Below, piece after piece: positions 28,293-38,184 of a DNA stretch of 55,331 nucleotides. This DNA comes from Enterobacter sichuanensis (lineage in GTDB: Bacteria > Pseudomonadota > Gammaproteobacteria > Enterobacterales > Enterobacteriaceae). Every line of letters begins with the position of its first letter. Within the stretch, counting starts at the first letter, position 1. Location: assembly GCF_002939185.1 (NCBI RefSeq), contig NZ_POVL01000033.1, positions 1 through 55,331 on the forward strand. Reading direction: 5' to 3'. The notes below the pieces were generated by a model. It did not search any database and was not told the origin of the DNA. It saw nothing but the letters and a program-made list of their open reading frames with translations. The translations under genes and the position numbers were made by a program.

Positions 28293-28522
28293 AATTTTGG
28301 TACTGGTAAAGGATCTCGGCGTTAATACCGGTTAGTTAACAATGCCATGCGCAAATTCCACTGATTTCGAATGGAATAAAAGCCTGAGAAAATTACCACA
28401 GAAGCCATAACTACAGAAGGACAATGTTTGTAAGCAAGATTAATCCGCCTGTGCATTACCGTAATACCCACGTATATAATCGGCAGTCTGAACAGCGGTT
28501 TCAGCTTAACGACAGGAAATGT

Positions 28523-29626
28523 ATGCATATTGTTCACACTGAAGCAGACGGCGGCAAAGGCGGACAGCCTCTGCGCATTATTAACGAATCGCTAGGGATG
28601 ATTCAGCGTGGCCACCAGGTGACTCTCCTGTGTCCGGAAACCGCGCCGCTGCACGCCCTGGCGCGCAATGCCGGGTTAACGGTGGTCACTATGCCGTTGA
28701 AGCGTAAGAACCTTAAAAACCTGCAGTTGCTGCGTCGCTGGCTGAAGGATAACCGTCAGTCAATTGACGTCATTAACAGCCATAACTCTGCCGATACCTG
28801 GCTGGTGGCGCTGGCGAATTTGACGCTCTCCAGTCCCGTACCGCTGGTGAGAACCCGTCATGCGTCCGGCGTACCGCGTAACAACTGGACGACCCGCTGG
28901 CTGTTCCGCACGGCCTGCGCGCATATCGTGACCACCGGGGAGGCGCTGCGCCATCAGGTGGCAAACATTGGCGTGCCGATGTCCCAGAGCACGTCGGTGC
29001 CAAGCGGCGTTGATACGCAGCGTTTCCATCCGGGAGATAAGCACCAGGCCCGGGCTCATTGTGGTTTGTCTCAGGATGATTTCTGGCTGGGCGTGGTATC
29101 GCATTTGCGCCCGAACAAAGGCCATAGCGTACTGCTGCGCGCCCTGGCGAAAATCGACAATCCGCAGATCAGGCTGGCGATTGTTGGCGAAGGCCCGCAC
29201 AAAGCGGCGCTGGAGCAGGAAATCACCGCCCTGGGGTTACAGCAGCGCGTAGTCATGGCGGGGCATCAATCCGATCCGGAACGCTGGTTCCCGGCATTTG
29301 ATATTGCGCTCAGCCCTTCGCACGATATGGAAGGTGTCCCGCAGGGCGTGCTGCAATCGTTAGCCTGCCGCGTTGCGACCATTGCGACGGATGCGGGTGG
29401 AACGGGAGATGCGGTGATTAACGGGCAAACGGGATTGCTCATCGCGCAGCGCGACGAAAACGCACTGCACGATGCCATCCTGCAACTCTATGACGACTCA
29501 GCCCTTCGCGAGACGCTCGCGCAACAGGGATATGACTATCTGAGCACGCACTTTACCCGGGAATGTATGCTGGACGCGATGGAGAAAGTCTTCTCTGATG
29601 CGGTTCAGCGCAGCAAATCACGATAA
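28523..29626 (+). CDS. Family-4 glycosyltransferase, LPS core
   Basis: A 367-aa GT-B enzyme beginning MHIVHTEADGGKGGQPLRII. The C-terminal half has the GT4 donor site: VVSHLRPNKGHSVLLRAL, IVGEGPHKAALEQEI and EGVPQGVLQSLAC (the E-x7-E-type motif). It resembles Klebsiella WabH-class enzymes, but I cannot be sure of the acceptor. The ATG at 28523 follows AGGA; the frame could open at 28424. It is the only plus-strand gene of the core locus, divergent from waaL and convergent with the next gene, overlapping that gene's 3' end by 22 bases. Confidence 0.8.
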   Translation: MHIVHTEADGGKGGQPLRIINESLGMIQRGHQVTLLCPETAPLHALARNAGLTVVTMPLKRKNLKNLQLLRRWLKDNRQSIDVINSHNSADTWLVALANLTLSSPVPLVRTRHASGVPRNNWTTRWLFRTACAHIVTTGEALRHQVANIGVPMSQSTSVPSGVDTQRFHPGDKHQARAHCGLSQDDFWLGVVSHLRPNKGHSVLLRALAKIDNPQIRLAIVGEGPHKAALEQEITALGLQQRVVMAGHQSDPERWFPAFDIALSPSHDMEGVPQGVLQSLACRVATIATDAGGTGDAVINGQTGLLIAQRDENALHDAILQLYDDSALRETLAQQGYDYLSTHFTRECMLDAMEKVFSDAVQRSKSR

Positions 29627-30714
29627 AGCGCCTGTAGCTCTTTCGCCATTCTGTCCAGGGTGAAGGGCTCGGCAGTTGCACGCGCAGCGGCGGAGTAATC
29701 AACACCCTGTTCCTGGCCTTTTAGCCATAGCGAGATGGCCTGCTGGTAGCCTTCACTGTCCAGCGCATCACGCACCCAGCCGTTTTTACCCTCGATAATC
29801 CACTCTGCCGCGCCGCAGCCGTGGCTGGTAAGCAGCGGTAAACCGCAGGCCAGCGCTTCCACGCAGACGTTCGGGAAGGGATCGTAGAGCGTCGGCAGGA
29901 TAAGCGCATCCGCCGTGCCATACACTTCACGCACGTTGGCCACCGGCCCCAGGAATGTCACGCGTGAGGAAACACCCAATGTCTGCGCCAGTTTTTCAAA
30001 CTTCCGGGCATGTTTATCGCGTCCGGCAACCAGCAGCCAGACGTCAGGATGCGCCACAATAGCACGCAGCGCGGTAGCGACGCCTTTACGGCTGAAGCCC
30101 GACCCAACATACGCCAGCACCGGTGCATTACGGGGAATACCCAGCGCATCGCGCTGCGAAAGGGCACGGACCTCAGGACTAAACTGAACGGTGTCGACGC
30201 CGTTATAGATCACCGTCAGCTTGTCGTCCGGCAGTCCGAAGCGACGGGCGATATCATCACGCACCATCTTCGAATTACAGATCACCTTGCGCAGCTGCGG
30301 ATGGGTAAACATCTGCGCCTCAGCCTGCAGGATGTAGCGGTGGTACCGGCTGAGCGACTGAGCCCAGCGCGCCAGCGGCGACAGAATGCGGCCATATTGC
30401 TCAAGCCAGGTGGCGTGAACCCCGTCGCCAGCCCGAAAGATGGTCGCTCCCGGTATGCGTTCGTGGCTTTGCACAATATCAAACTGCGCAAAATGCGCGG
30501 CTGCTTCGGTGGCAAAACCGGACTCACGGGCGATGCGGTTACGAAACGGCGGATTGACCGTCAGCGTTTTCCAGCCTGCGGCATCCTCCCACTGGCGGGC
30601 AATCAGCGTGACATCAAGCGACGTATCCTGCGCCAGCACGTTCAGCGCACGCGAGACGAAACGCTCTGCGCCACCGTTGGGGTTGTAAGTCTGTCGGACA
30701 ATCGCCAGCTTCAT
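29605..30714 (-). CDS. Core glycosyltransferase, WabG/WaaG-like (GT4)
   Basis: A 369-aa GT-B enzyme beginning MKLAIVRQTYNPNGGAERFV. It has YVGSGFSRKGVATALRAIVA, FLGPVANVREVYGTADALIL and DPFPNVCVEALACGLPLLTS. The NPNGGAERF N-terminus and its place next to waaQ match the enzyme that adds the first outer-core hexose (WaaG in E. coli) or galacturonate (WabG in Klebsiella). The ATG overlaps the waaQ stop by four bases. Which sugar is added is not decided by sequence reading. Confidence 0.8.
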   Translation of the reverse strand: MKLAIVRQTYNPNGGAERFVSRALNVLAQDTSLDVTLIARQWEDAAGWKTLTVNPPFRNRIARESGFATEAAAHFAQFDIVQSHERIPGATIFRAGDGVHATWLEQYGRILSPLARWAQSLSRYHRYILQAEAQMFTHPQLRKVICNSKMVRDDIARRFGLPDDKLTVIYNGVDTVQFSPEVRALSQRDALGIPRNAPVLAYVGSGFSRKGVATALRAIVAHPDVWLLVAGRDKHARKFEKLAQTLGVSSRVTFLGPVANVREVYGTADALILPTLYDPFPNVCVEALACGLPLLTSHGCGAAEWIIEGKNGWVRDALDSEGYQQAISLWLKGQEQGVDYSAAARATAEPFTLDRMAKELQALYRDLLR

Positions 30715-31820
30715 GCAGGGGTTTCCGTTTCGAGGAGCATCGTATCGATGGCGCTCAGCACCTGCTGCGGGGTGATGGCGGTAATGCAGTCTGAGACACC
30801 GCTGTCTCCGCAGCCCGCTTTGCCGCACGGCTGGCAGGTGAACCCGGCGACAATCACACGATAGTTCACCCCCCACGGCGCCCACTTGATGGCACCGGTA
30901 GGGCCAAAGATGGCGACGGTTGGCGTACCGACGGCGCTTGCAAGGTGCATCGGCATAGAATCGACACCGAAGTACACCCGCGCGTGCTTCATGAGCGCGC
31001 CCAGCTCTTTCAGGTTCAACTGACCGCTTAAATCAAAGACCGGCTGGGTGAGCGCAGCGCGCAGCGCGTCCATGTAGGCCTGCTCTTCTTTTGACGGCGC
31101 GGCGGATAGGATAATCGGCAGGCCGCGCGCCGCCAGGTTATCAATGGTCGCTGCCAGCTTGTTGATATCCCAGGCCTTAAACATCCAGCGCGAGGTCGGG
31201 TGAACCAGAATGTAGGATTTACTCGTGAGTCCAAAACCGGCCAGCTTTTCAGCAACGGAGGCTTCCGCCGCGTCGCCGGGGACAAACAGCGTGTGTTTGT
31301 CTTCGTCGCACTGCGGATGAATGCCGATCCGGCGCAGGGCATCCAGATTGACCTCCACCATATGGCGGCTGTTGTCCTGGATCGCCGGGTAGAGCGTGGT
31401 AAATGATTTCACCCAGCGACGACGCGCAAGGCCGCTGCGTTTATCCGGTTTGAAGCCGACGGAAACGCGCGGTTTCAGGCGACGCGCCAGACGCGCGCCG
31501 TGCCAGTGTTCGGTCAGGTTAATCAGCACGTCATACTGACGGCCTTTCAGGGTCGTGAGCAGCGCGCGGTAGAGGCGGAATTGTTCAAACCAGCCCTTCT
31601 TGCGCCAGTTGCGCCCAATGGTATGGACCTGGTCGATATGCGGATGGCTGGTCAGCATCGCCTGCGTGTCGTCATAGACCAGCGCATCGACTTCCACGTT
31701 CGGCCAGTTCTTTTTCAATACGGTGAACACCGGCGAAGTAAGTAGCACGTCACCGTGGTGACGTAATTTAACGATCAGTACGCGCCTGGGTGGACGCTCC
31801 GTTGAGAAAAAATCAGACAT
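30711..31820 (-). CDS. waaQ: Heptosyltransferase III
   Basis: A 369-aa GT9 enzyme, with VLIVKLRHHGDVLLTSPVFT at the N-terminus, HPTSRWMFKAWDINKLA and FGVDSMPMHLASAVGTPTVA in the donor domain, and a Cys-rich FTCQPCGKAGCGDS near the C-terminus. It adds the branching heptose III to heptose II. It overlaps waaC by eight bases and the WabG-like gene by four. Confidence 0.9.
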   Translation of the reverse strand: MSDFFSTERPPRRVLIVKLRHHGDVLLTSPVFTVLKKNWPNVEVDALVYDDTQAMLTSHPHIDQVHTIGRNWRKKGWFEQFRLYRALLTTLKGRQYDVLINLTEHWHGARLARRLKPRVSVGFKPDKRSGLARRRWVKSFTTLYPAIQDNSRHMVEVNLDALRRIGIHPQCDEDKHTLFVPGDAAEASVAEKLAGFGLTSKSYILVHPTSRWMFKAWDINKLAATIDNLAARGLPIILSAAPSKEEQAYMDALRAALTQPVFDLSGQLNLKELGALMKHARVYFGVDSMPMHLASAVGTPTVAIFGPTGAIKWAPWGVNYRVIVAGFTCQPCGKAGCGDSGVSDCITAITPQQVLSAIDTMLLETETPA

Positions 31821-32799
31821 AAGCTCTCTCTGCTGCCAGCAAAGGCTCTAATTGCGCAAATACCGCAGCGGCACTGAGGTCGCTCAGCTGCGATGAGTGT
31901 TCCGGGCGGCAGATATATTGATTTTTTCCATAGCCGCCGATAAGGCCCGGGTCCGTTGGGCCGTAAAGCGTAATATTAGGTCGATCCAGCGCCGCCGTCA
32001 GGTGGCTGAGGCCCGTATCCACGGAGACCACTGCCGTAGCGCCGGCCAGCGTCCGGGCGACGCCATCCAGTTTCATGCGCGGCAGAACGTCCACATAATC
32101 AAACCCTGCCGCCAGGCGTTTGGCGCGCGCTTCTTCATGGGGAGCGCCCCACGGGAGTTTGATACGTAACCCTGCACTCCCCAGCAGGCCGATCAGTTCG
32201 CGCCAGTGCGCTTCCGGCCAGTGTTTGTCGTCGCGGGTCGTCGCATGCAGAAAAATCAAATACGGTGCGCCTTCTTGCTGCGAACTGTGAAGGAAGTGCT
32301 GCGAAATGGCGTAATCACCCTGGGTTTCCGGTTTGGCATAACCGAGGCTTTTTGCAAACAGCTCGCGGGTTCGTTCGACGGCATGCTGTTGTTTTGCAAT
32401 GTGGTGACGGCGGTTATAGAACAGGCTCGCCAGCGGTTCGCGGGCGGTCTGCCAGTCCATGCCGTGCTTTATGCCGTGTGCCAGTCGCGTCACCAGCGCG
32501 GCGCTTTTGACCAGCCCCTGGGCGTCGATGATGGCATCATAACGCTGCGCCTGTACCGCCTCGCGGAAGGCCTTGCGTTCGGCTTTAATCGGCGCGGAGA
32601 ACCACGCTTTGCGCCAGCGACGAATCGCCACCGGGATCGCGCGGTCGACCGCTTCGTGCCAGGTGGGGATCTGCGCGAAGCCCTCTTCCACCACCCAGTC
32701 AAAACGAATGCCCGGTAGGGCCTGCATGGCGTCCGTCAGTGACGGCAGCGTGTGCAGCACATCGCCCATCGACGACGTTTTAACGATCAATACCCGCAT
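31813..32799 (-). CDS. waaC: Heptosyltransferase I
   Basis: A 328-aa GT9 enzyme: MRVLIVKTSSMGDVLHTLPS, IIDAQGLVKSAAL, HATTRDDKHWPEAHWREL and VSVDTGLSHLTAALDRPNIT. It transfers the first L,D-heptose onto Kdo. Three bases separate it from waaF upstream. Confidence 0.95.
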   Translation of the reverse strand: MRVLIVKTSSMGDVLHTLPSLTDAMQALPGIRFDWVVEEGFAQIPTWHEAVDRAIPVAIRRWRKAWFSAPIKAERKAFREAVQAQRYDAIIDAQGLVKSAALVTRLAHGIKHGMDWQTAREPLASLFYNRRHHIAKQQHAVERTRELFAKSLGYAKPETQGDYAISQHFLHSSQQEGAPYLIFLHATTRDDKHWPEAHWRELIGLLGSAGLRIKLPWGAPHEEARAKRLAAGFDYVDVLPRMKLDGVARTLAGATAVVSVDTGLSHLTAALDRPNITLYGPTDPGLIGGYGKNQYICRPEHSSQLSDLSAAAVFAQLEPLLAAERAYV

Positions 32800-32802
32800 C
32801 CG

Positions 32803-33849
32803 TTATCCTTCTTCGCTCAACAGCAGTTCGTTAAGCTCTTCAAGAACGCGCTGCGGGGTAATGTCGATCAGGCTCTGGTGATAGCCTTCTGCTGCATCGC
32901 CTTTGCGCACTTTGTGATAGCCCGTGATCAACCGAATAACGCGCGCTTTATGCGAAAGCGGTGGCGTGAAGTCCGGGCTGCTTGGGCCATACAGCGCAAC
33001 CAGCGGGCGGTTGAGCGCAGCAGCAACGTGCATCAGCCCGGAGTCGTTGGTGACCACGGCTTTACAGGCGGCAATCAGGATCACCGCCTGCTCAAGCTGG
33101 GTTTCTCCCGCCAGGTTACGGCACCACGCCTGTTGCTCGGTACTGAGCGTCGCGAGGATTTCGTTGCCCGCCTCGTGGTCTTTTGCCGAACCGAACAGGA
33201 CAATCTGGTAGCCTTCGTCAATCAGCTGTTTCGCCAGCTCCGCATAGTGATAGTGCGGCCAGCGTTTTGCCGGGCCGAACTCGGCGCCAGGGCAGAAGCC
33301 AATCATCGGACGTTCCGACGAAAGACCAAACGCGTTGCAGGTGTGGGATTTTTCACCCTCGTTAACCTGAAGCTGTGGCCAGAGCAGCGGCTGCGGCAGA
33401 TCTTTCGCGCTGCGCATGACCCCTTTGTCATAGGCCAGCGCCACATAGCGCTCCACCATCAGCGGCCAGGCCTCTTTATCCAGCACGCGTGCGTCGTTCA
33501 GCAGGCCGTAGCGCATTTCACCGCGCCAGCCGGTGCGGTGCGGGATGCCCGCAAAGAAAGGCACCAGGGCGGATTTAAAGGAGTTTGGCAGGACATACGC
33601 GCGGTCATAGCGCTTCTCGCGCAGGCTGTGGCCGAGTTTACGGCGTTCGCCAATTTCCAGCGCCCCGTGGCCGAGCGGCATCGGAATGGCGTCATTCACT
33701 TCCGGCATGCGCGATAACAGCGGACGGCACCACGCGGGTGCCATCACGTCGATTATCGCCTGGGGATAGCGCGCCTTGAGCGTGCGATAGAGACTTTGCG
33801 ACATCATCATGTCGCCCACCCATGACGGGCCGATCACCAGAATTCTCAT
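32803..33849 (-). CDS. waaF: Heptosyltransferase II
   Basis: A 348-aa GT9 enzyme: MRILVIGPSWVGDMMMSQSL, the GFCPGAEFGPAKRWPHYHYA donor loop and VTNDSGLMHVAAALNRPLVA. It adds heptose II to heptose I. It begins 2 bases after the hldD stop, in the hldD-waaF-waaC-waaQ operon. Confidence 0.96.
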   Translation of the reverse strand: MRILVIGPSWVGDMMMSQSLYRTLKARYPQAIIDVMAPAWCRPLLSRMPEVNDAIPMPLGHGALEIGERRKLGHSLREKRYDRAYVLPNSFKSALVPFFAGIPHRTGWRGEMRYGLLNDARVLDKEAWPLMVERYVALAYDKGVMRSAKDLPQPLLWPQLQVNEGEKSHTCNAFGLSSERPMIGFCPGAEFGPAKRWPHYHYAELAKQLIDEGYQIVLFGSAKDHEAGNEILATLSTEQQAWCRNLAGETQLEQAVILIAACKAVVTNDSGLMHVAAALNRPLVALYGPSSPDFTPPLSHKARVIRLITGYHKVRKGDAAEGYHQSLIDITPQRVLEELNELLLSEEG

Positions 33850-33851
33850 AC

Positions 33852-34784
33852 TTACGCGTCGCGGTTCAGCCAGGCCATATACTCCGTTACGCCTTCGGCA
33901 ACGGTTTTGAACGGTTTGTCATAGCCTGCTTTACGCAGGTTAGTGAGATCCGCCTGGGTGAACGCCTGGTAGCGGCCTTTGAGCTTGTCCGGGAACGGAA
34001 TGTACTCAATGCTGCCTTTTTTGTGGTACGCCAGCGTGGCGTCAGCCACCGCCTGGAAGGACTCCGCACGGCCAGTTCCCAGGTTGAAGATGCCGGACAC
34101 GCCGTTCTCCCAGAACCACAGGTTTACGGCGGCCACGTCGCCCACGTAGACGAAGTCACGCTTAAAGCCGTCGCTGCCTTCGAACAGTTTCGGACTTTCG
34201 CCATTATTCAGCTGGGTGTTCAGGTGGAAGGCCACGCTTGCCATGCTGCCTTTGTGACCTTCGCGCGGCCCGTAGACGTTGAAGTAGCGGAAGCCGACAA
34301 TCTGGGAGTTCGCTTCTGGCAGGACCTGACGCACGTATTCGTCGAACAGGAATTTAGAGTAACCGTAGACGTTCAGCGGCTGCTCATATTCGCGGGACTC
34401 GATGAAGTCCGTGGTACGCCCGCCGTAGGTTGCCGCAGAAGAAGCGTACAGGAACGGAATTTCACGCTCGAGGCAGTAGTGCAGAATCTCTTTGGAGTAC
34501 TGATAGTTGTTGTCCATCATGTACTTGCCGTCCCACTCGGTGGTGGATGAGCAGGCACCTTCGTGGAAGATGGCTTCGATCTCGCCGAACTCTTCCCCTG
34601 CCATAATCTGGATAAGGAAGTCTTCCTTATCCATATAATCAGCGATATTCAGATCCACCAGGTTGACGAACTTGGTGCCGTCTTTCAGGTTGTCAACCAC
34701 CAGGATGTCGGTGATGCCTTTGTCATTGAGAGCCTTAACAATATTGCTGCCGATAAAGCCCGCGCCGCCGGTAACGATGATCAT
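33852..34784 (-). CDS. hldD: ADP-L-glycero-D-manno-heptose-6-epimerase
   Basis: A 310-aa short-chain dehydrogenase-type enzyme making the heptose donor used by WaaC, WaaF and WaaQ. NADP site [15 protein letters not shown], catalytic YGYSK (about residue 140) and [16 protein letters not shown]. The ATG at 34784 gives the E. coli length; an in-frame extension to 35048 overlaps the kbl start. First gene of the core operon. Also called rfaD. Confidence 0.96.
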   Translation of the reverse strand: MIIVTGGAGFIGSNIVKALNDKGITDILVVDNLKDGTKFVNLVDLNIADYMDKEDFLIQIMAGEEFGEIEAIFHEGACSSTTEWDGKYMMDNNYQYSKEILHYCLEREIPFLYASSAATYGGRTTDFIESREYEQPLNVYGYSKFLFDEYVRQVLPEANSQIVGFRYFNVYGPREGHKGSMASVAFHLNTQLNNGESPKLFEGSDGFKRDFVYVGDVAAVNLWFWENGVSGIFNLGTGRAESFQAVADATLAYHKKGSIEYIPFPDKLKGRYQAFTQADLTNLRKAGYDKPFKTVAEGVTEYMAWLNRDA

Positions 34785-34999
34785 AACTGTAACCTTTGAA
34801 GTGTGAAGCCCGGGGACAATCCCGGACGCTAATGTTTCTATCATATCATTAGTATGGCTGCCCTTCAGCCATTCACCTTCACAGCGCAGGGGTACGCGTG
34901 ATTTCTGCTGCAAAAACGACAAGAGATAATGTGTCATCTCGTCATGAACTATAGGTTTGGGTAATATGTCCCGAAATTTGCCGAGTCTGGAGAATTGCA

Positions 35000-36196
35000 A
35001 TGCGTGGTGATTTTTACAAACAGTTAAACAGCGACCTCGACACCGCACGTGCGGAAGGGTTGTTCAAGGAAGAGCGTATTATCACGTCTGCCCAGCAGGC
35101 GGACATCACCGTTGCCGATGGCAGCCATGTGATCAACTTTTGTGCGAACAACTACTTAGGTCTTGCGAATCACCCTGAGCTGATTGCCGCGGCGAAAAAC
35201 GGCATGGATACCCACGGTTTCGGCATGGCTTCCGTACGCTTTATCTGCGGTACCCAGGATAGCCACAAGCAGCTTGAGAAAAAGCTGGCGAACTTCTTAG
35301 GTATGGAAGACGCCATTCTGTACTCCTCCTGCTTCGACGCTAACGGCGGTCTGTTTGAGACCCTGCTTGGCGCAGAAGATGCCATTATCTCCGACGCCCT
35401 GAACCACGCGTCCATCATTGACGGCGTGCGCCTGTGCAAAGCGAAGCGCTACCGCTATGCCAATAACGACATGGTTGAGCTGGAAGCGCGCCTGAAAGAG
35501 GCGCGCGAAGCGGGCGCTCGTCATGTGCTGATCGCCACCGACGGCGTGTTCTCGATGGACGGTGTGATCGCCAACCTGAAGGGCGTGTGTGACCTGGCGG
35601 ACAAATATGACGCGCTGGTGATGGTCGATGACTCTCACGCGGTCGGTTTGGTCGGCGAAAACGGCCGTGGTTCCCACGAATACTGCGACGTGATGGGCCG
35701 CGTGGACATCATCACCGGTACGCTGGGCAAAGCGCTCGGCGGCGCGTCCGGCGGCTATACCGCTGCGCGTAAAGAGGTGGTTGAGTGGCTGCGTCAGCGC
35801 TCCCGTCCGTACCTGTTCTCCAACTCCCTGGCGCCGGCTATTGTGTCTGCCTCCATCAAAGTGCTGGAGATGGTGGAATCCGGAGCCGAACTGCGCGATC
35901 GCCTGTGGTCCAACGCCCGTCTGTTCCGCGAAAAGATGAGCGCAGCAGGCTTTACGCTTGCCGGTGCTGACCACGCGATCATTCCGGTCATGCTGGGCGA
36001 TGCGGTCATCGCGCAGAACTTTGCCCGTGAACTGCAAAAAGAAGGGATTTACGTCACCGGGTTCTTCTTCCCGGTGGTGCCAAAAGGTCAGGCGCGTATC
36101 CGCACCCAGATGTCTGCGGCGCATACGCCTGAACAAATTGAACGTGCGGTGGAAGCCTTCACCAGCATCGGCAAACAGCTGGGCGTCATTGCCTGA
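35000..36196 (+). CDS. kbl: Glycine C-acetyltransferase (KBL)
   Basis: A 398-aa PLP enzyme that splits 2-amino-3-ketobutyrate with CoA to glycine and acetyl-CoA. PLP lysine in [15 protein letters not shown], and [13 protein letters not shown] near the N-terminus. GGAG precedes the ATG. It forms the threonine-degradation operon with tdh, 9 bases downstream. The hldD-kbl gap (34785-34999) must hold both divergent promoters; I could not place them confidently. Confidence 0.97.
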   Translation: MRGDFYKQLNSDLDTARAEGLFKEERIITSAQQADITVADGSHVINFCANNYLGLANHPELIAAAKNGMDTHGFGMASVRFICGTQDSHKQLEKKLANFLGMEDAILYSSCFDANGGLFETLLGAEDAIISDALNHASIIDGVRLCKAKRYRYANNDMVELEARLKEAREAGARHVLIATDGVFSMDGVIANLKGVCDLADKYDALVMVDDSHAVGLVGENGRGSHEYCDVMGRVDIITGTLGKALGGASGGYTAARKEVVEWLRQRSRPYLFSNSLAPAIVSASIKVLEMVESGAELRDRLWSNARLFREKMSAAGFTLAGADHAIIPVMLGDAVIAQNFARELQKEGIYVTGFFFPVVPKGQARIRTQMSAAHTPEQIERAVEAFTSIGKQLGVIA

Positions 36197-36205
36197 GGAC
36201 GTAAG

Positions 36206-37231
36206 ATGAAAGCGTTATCCAAACTGAAAGCGGAAGAAGGGATTTGGATGACCGACGTGCCGGAACCGGAAGTCGGTCATAACGATCTGCTGATCAAAAT
36301 TCGTAAAACGGCTATCTGCGGTACTGACGTTCACATCTATAACTGGGACCAGTGGTCACAGAAAACCATTCCGGTACCGATGGTTGTCGGCCATGAATAC
36401 GTTGGCGAAGTGGTGGGTATCGGTCAGGAAGTAAAAGGCTTCAAAATTGGTGACCGTGTCTCCGGTGAAGGCCATATCACCTGCGGTCACTGCCGTAACT
36501 GCCGCGGCGGACGTACCCACCTGTGCCGTAATACCATCGGCGTGGGCGTGAACCGCCCGGGCTGTTTCGCAGAATACCTGGTGATCCCGGCCTTTAACGC
36601 GTTCAAAATTCCGGACAATATTTCTGACGATCTGGCCTCCATCTTCGACCCGTTCGGTAACGCGGTACACACCGCGCTCTCCTTCGATCTGGTTGGTGAG
36701 GACGTGCTGGTCTCCGGCGCGGGCCCGATCGGCATTATGGCCGCGGCGGTGGCGAAGCACGTTGGGGCACGTAATGTCGTGATTACCGACGTGAATGAAT
36801 ATCGTCTGTCGCTGGCGCGCAAAATGGGCGTGACCCGCGCAGTGGATGTCTCGAAAGAGAGCCTGACCGACGTGATGGAAGAGCTGGGCATGACCGAAGG
36901 CTTTGACGTGGGTCTGGAGATGTCCGGTGCGCCACCGGCGTTCCGCACGATGCTGGATACCATGAACCACGGTGGCCGCATCGCGATGCTGGGTATTCCG
37001 CCGTCGGATATGTCTATCGACTGGAACAAAGTCATCTTCAAGGGGCTGTTCATCAAAGGCATCTATGGCCGTGAGATGTTTGAAACCTGGTACAAGATGG
37101 CGGCGCTGATTCAGTCTGGTCTGGATCTGTCCCCGATTATCACTCATCGATTCTCCATTGATGAGTTCCAGCAGGGCTTTGACGCAATGCGTTCCGGTCA
37201 GTCCGGGAAAGTGATCCTGAGCTGGGATTAA
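36206..37231 (+). CDS. tdh: L-threonine 3-dehydrogenase
   Basis: A 341-aa zinc alcohol-dehydrogenase-type enzyme oxidising threonine to 2-amino-3-ketobutyrate, the Kbl substrate. Catalytic zinc Cys in [12 protein letters not shown], structural zinc cysteines in [15 protein letters not shown], and the NAD site [20 protein letters not shown]. Confidence 0.97.
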   Translation: MKALSKLKAEEGIWMTDVPEPEVGHNDLLIKIRKTAICGTDVHIYNWDQWSQKTIPVPMVVGHEYVGEVVGIGQEVKGFKIGDRVSGEGHITCGHCRNCRGGRTHLCRNTIGVGVNRPGCFAEYLVIPAFNAFKIPDNISDDLASIFDPFGNAVHTALSFDLVGEDVLVSGAGPIGIMAAAVAKHVGARNVVITDVNEYRLSLARKMGVTRAVDVSKESLTDVMEELGMTEGFDVGLEMSGAPPAFRTMLDTMNHGGRIAMLGIPPSDMSIDWNKVIFKGLFIKGIYGREMFETWYKMAALIQSGLDLSPIITHRFSIDEFQQGFDAMRSGQSGKVILSWD

Positions 37232-37237
37232 CAGAGA

Positions 37238-37259
37238 AAGCGCCTTCGGGCGCTTTTTT
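37238..37259 (+). terminator. Terminator after tdh
   Basis: AAGCGCC and GGCGCTT arms around a TTCG tetraloop, followed by a run of T residues, immediately after the tdh stop. A textbook intrinsic terminator. Confidence 0.92.
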
Positions 37260-37372
37260 ACGCCCTCTTCACGTTTCTGACATCCGCAATCAGAATATTT
37301 TGATTTTTTCTTCGCTTTTTTACCCACACACTTATAAAGTTTGTTGATTATCCGTTTACGTTTACAGTGCCT

Positions 37373-38173
37373 ATGTTCAAGCTCACCGTTTGTTTATTGA
37401 CCTGTAATTCTGCGCGTTTATTGCGCGAGGTTATCCCGCCACTGTTAACGGTGGCAGATGAAATTGTCGTTGTGGACTCCGGCAGCACGGATACCACGCT
37501 GGATATTTGTCGCGAATATGGACTTTCTATCCACCATCACCCCTATGCCATGCACGGCGCGCAGATGAATTATGCCGTTGATCTGGCGAGCAATGACTGG
37601 GTGTTGTGTATGGACAGTGATGAGATCCTGGATGCCGAAACGGTCGATTTTATTCTGGCACTGAAAGCCGGGGATGAACCTTCCGCCGATCGCGCCTGGC
37701 GCATCGCCCGATACTGGCATGTGCTGGGTGAAGAGGTACGCACCATTTACCCCGTCTCCTCTCCCGATTTCCCGGTACGGTTGTTTAATCGTACCCAGGC
37801 CCGTTTTAACCACCGTCCGGTGGACGACAAAGTTGAAGGCAAGATTATTGCAGTAAAAATGCCGGGACGGGTGCGCCACGACACGTTTTATAACCTGCAT
37901 GAAGTGTTCAACAAGCTGAACAGTTACACCACCCGTCTGGTGAAATACCAGCCTGTCCGCCCCTCAATTGGACGCGGCATAATCAGTGCGATCGGGGCGT
38001 TTTTCAAATGGTATCTGTTTAGCGGAGCCTGGCGTCAGGGCAAAGTCGGCGTGGTGACAGGACTCTATGCCACCGCTTACAGCTTTTTGAAGTATTTCAA
38101 ATCCTGGTATCAGCATCAGGAGAAAAAAGAGCCCGTTGCGAAAGAGCATACGGACTCTCAGACGGCAAAATAA
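37373..38173 (+). CDS. WaaE-like family-2 glycosyltransferase
   Basis: A 266-aa GT-A enzyme: MFKLTVCLLTCNSARLLREV, ADEIVVVDSGSTDTTLDI and the DxD-type DSDEIL. It resembles WaaE of this same window (LDSGSTDNT and the following pattern) much more than E. coli YibD/WaaH, a longer enzyme of about 344 aa in this chromosomal position. A sugar-transfer role in LPS is likely; the acceptor is unknown. GTG at 37367 is an alternative start. The C-terminal tail is Lys/Glu-rich. Confidence 0.8.
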   Translation: MFKLTVCLLTCNSARLLREVIPPLLTVADEIVVVDSGSTDTTLDICREYGLSIHHHPYAMHGAQMNYAVDLASNDWVLCMDSDEILDAETVDFILALKAGDEPSADRAWRIARYWHVLGEEVRTIYPVSSPDFPVRLFNRTQARFNHRPVDDKVEGKIIAVKMPGRVRHDTFYNLHEVFNKLNSYTTRLVKYQPVRPSIGRGIISAIGAFFKWYLFSGAWRQGKVGVVTGLYATAYSFLKYFKSWYQHQEKKEPVAKEHTDSQTAK

Positions 38174-38184
38174 GCGTCAGGCAA

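Noticed and set aside
32752..33717. Long plus-strand frame opposite waaF, and similar frames opposite kbl, tdh, rph and yicC
   Set aside because: Antisense shadows of clear housekeeping genes with matching length and biased composition.
37260..37372. Pho box before the WaaE-like gene, expected if it were yibD/waaH
   Set aside because: No CTGTCAT-type direct repeat with the right spacing is present.
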